DNA of 64,000 nucleotides from Cladorhizidae sp. MBARI D1340-BT2 (Eukaryota; Porifera; Demospongiae; Poecilosclerida; Cladorhizidae): the NCBI GenBank assembly GCA_028752905.1, contig JAQNBH010000013.1:24682549-24746548 (forward strand). The letters are read 5' to 3'. The translations under genes and the position numbers were made by a program. Below, piece after piece: positions 62,289 through 64,000 of this stretch (position 1 is the stretch's first letter; each line of letters opens with the position of its first letter). The notes beneath the pieces were generated by a model. It worked only from the letters and a program-made list of their open reading frames with translations. It did not search any database and had not been told where the DNA came from.

Positions 62289-62360
62289 GTATTGACAACC
62301 TCCCCCAGGAGCTGAGAAGGAATTTCGCTCTGATGAGGGATTTGGATCAGAGGACAGAAG
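62289..62360 (+). CDS. ING4/ING5-like: ING4/5-type inhibitor of growth, exon 2
   Basis: After ATGCTCCTAG: 72 nt encoding IDNLPQELRRNF and LMRDLDQRTE, then GAAG|GTCAGA. This is the diagnostic start of the ING dimerisation domain. ING4/5 are subunits of HBO1 histone acetyltransferase complexes, and the C-terminal PHD finger reads H3K4me3. The coiled-coil remainder, basic region and PHD finger are not in the window. Intron 1 is only 69 bp, unlike the array-filled RhoGEF introns. Confidence 0.93.
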
Positions 62361-63428
62361 GTCAGAGTGTAACCACACCTATTTTACAACGTTGCACACA
62401 CAGGAATTGAATGTCTGGTAGTCACCTAGAAATATTCTGAAGTCGAGAACTTAACAGATTGCTTTTATAGTTTCTACTTGCCAATGAGTGCTCTTCTAGA
62501 CTACTTGGGCTGACTACTTGGGAGCCCAGTGTCATAACCTTGGGATAATGCTCAAACAAGCTCTAGCTCAGTCAGCTACAGTAATGGTCACTAACTGAGG
62601 TAGTCTTGCTGCTCATCTCTTTTATGAATAATTTCTCTCTGACCATTGGTTTCATGCGTTCTGGACAAACCTGCTATTTTCGACTTAATCCTTGCTGTTT
62701 GAATGAATCCAATTTAGAAGTGGTGGTCATTTAAAACACGCTTATGTCTTTCTCCACGTGTGTGGTCATTTAAAACACAGTCTGCATGTATGTGTTTCGC
62801 AAATCGTTCTTAGCTAACCATCAGCCATCCTGTCCTAATGATACAATAAATTGAAATCCTCGATGTTAAAGCCTAAAAGCCTAGTTCGCTGTTTGTCGCT
62901 CACTTATTGCCACACACCCTGCAACATGGGGCTATGTAGACTTGACAACACAGCACTAGGCCTCGCATCAAATTGAGAGGTGGCTTCCTTCAGCGTGGTT
63001 CCAAGGATGAGTACCGGTACGTATCTAATGGTATATGAATTTCCAAGTCCTCGTCCCTCATCCCAACCCCTATAGCCCTAGGACTAATGCCCTAGCCCTA
63101 GCTCTAACCCTAGCCAGTATCCAAATTCTAATCCCTCATCTCAAACCTATAGGCCTAGGACTAGCGCCCTAGCCCCAGCTCTAACCCTAGCCATTATTGA
63201 GCATTTCAATATTCATGGATGATCCCGAGTAGAAGGGTGGTGTGTGGAGGAGAGGGGTGGGGGGGGTATGTTCACCAGCATATAACATGGGCATGAAATC
63301 GAGGAGAAGCTTTGAGGTAGACATCTGCCGAGTTTACAAACAAATGTTCATCGTTACTCTCTTCACATGTTTTTAAAAGTGTATACTTAAAAATAAAAAT
63401 AAAAATATAATAATAATAATAATAATAA

Positions 63429-63478
<50 letters not shown>

Positions 63479-64000
63479 ATAATAATAATAAATTAAATGA
63501 TGAAAAGGCTGTTCATGGTGTACTTGCATACACATTCAGTTCTTATTTGGAAATAAATGGATTCCAATTTATCTTCTTCAAATTATTGAGCATTATAGCG
63601 CGACGTGACGGTCGTGACAGTTTATCTCTTGTATGCCTGCACGCATGGCCGAGGGTCCTACTGCACGGAGCTTTTGTTTCAAGCACCCGTGCACTTGACT
63701 GTTTGTTCTTCACCTCAGTCTATTTATTAAGCGTCCGTCGCAACCATGTCTCCTCCAGCTGGAAAGTCAGCGCTTCTTCAGATGCTTGAGAGGAGACGGA
63801 CCTTGTGGGCATTGTGGTGTGTATGCGCACACAGTCACTCTCCGCAGGTCTTCTCTGTAACTTGTCGAGCATCCCTTCTAGCTTAGCCCTGTACATACGC
63901 CGGTGGTCCTTGCCTACGAGAAATCAATTATGCCTGCTCGTGAGTACTGCTTGTTAATTACGCTCCTGCTCGGGGTGTTAAATGGCCATTTTGTTTTTCC
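62361..64000 (+). other. ING intron 2, continues past the right edge
   Basis: I looked for the next ING exon (phase 1) and did not find it. Contents: a roughly 75-bp tandem duplication at 63050-63200 (CTAACCCTAGCC within it, not telomeric), an (AAT)n/(AGT)n microsatellite at 63405-63495, and unsupported frames elsewhere. Confidence 0.6.
63405..63495. repeat. (AAT)n(AGT)n(AAT)n microsatellite
   Basis: Pure trinucleotide run with a central AGT block flanked by AAT blocks. Confidence 0.97.

Noticed and set aside
63050..63200. Telomere-like CTAACCCTAGCC repeats
   Set aside because: Only a twofold duplication of mixed sequence, not (CCCTAA)n.

Overview
The window is eukaryotic, most likely from a marine invertebrate and perhaps a sponge. 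The evidence is split genes with GT-AG introns, metazoan-specific protein families, foldback and MITE-like repeats, and a non-LTR retrotransposon fragment. The lineage is an inference from texture and family content. No bacterial or viral gene set is present. By my own addition, tandem arrays (units of 5 to 68 bp) fill about 35 kb of the 64 kb, and most long open frames here are artefacts of arrays whose unit length is a multiple of three.

The main gene hides between the arrays. On the minus strand, from an ATG at 62041 down to at least 22043, I assembled 14 coding exons by hand. All junctions are GT-AG and all phases agree (1,413 nt, 471 codons). They encode an N-terminal region with basic nuclear-localisation-like stretches, a complete Dbl-homology (RhoGEF) domain and the first half of a PH domain. 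The family is NET1/ARHGEF3. The rest of the PH domain was not found, so the gene is incomplete at its 3' end. Nearly every intron carries a minisatellite, several touching or almost touching a splice site. The clearest case is the 39-bp array at 19766-22042, whose first unit is the 5' splice site of the last exon found.

Head-to-head with this gene, 141 bp away, the plus strand starts an ING4/ING5-type inhibitor-of-growth gene at 62183. Its first two coding exons are visible and the rest lies beyond the right edge. The shared interval has E2F-like, NRF1-like and CCAAT motifs and probably works as a bidirectional promoter.

Layout: 1-4195 holds two minisatellites, a candidate plus-strand terminal exon with a poly(A) signal, and unique DNA. 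4196-11546 is a 7.2-kb array of 34/37-bp units. 11547-19765 has small arrays, a short inverted repeat, a foldback element and weak exon candidates. 19766-52833 is the 3' two thirds of the RhoGEF gene with its array-filled introns, a decayed retrotransposon (25636-26954), a pogo/Tigger-like MITE, nested foldback elements and a 420-bp exon-containing duplication. 52834-61901 is the first RhoGEF intron (68-, 32- and 27-bp arrays). 61902-62360 is the divergent gene pair start, and 62361-64000 is ING intron.
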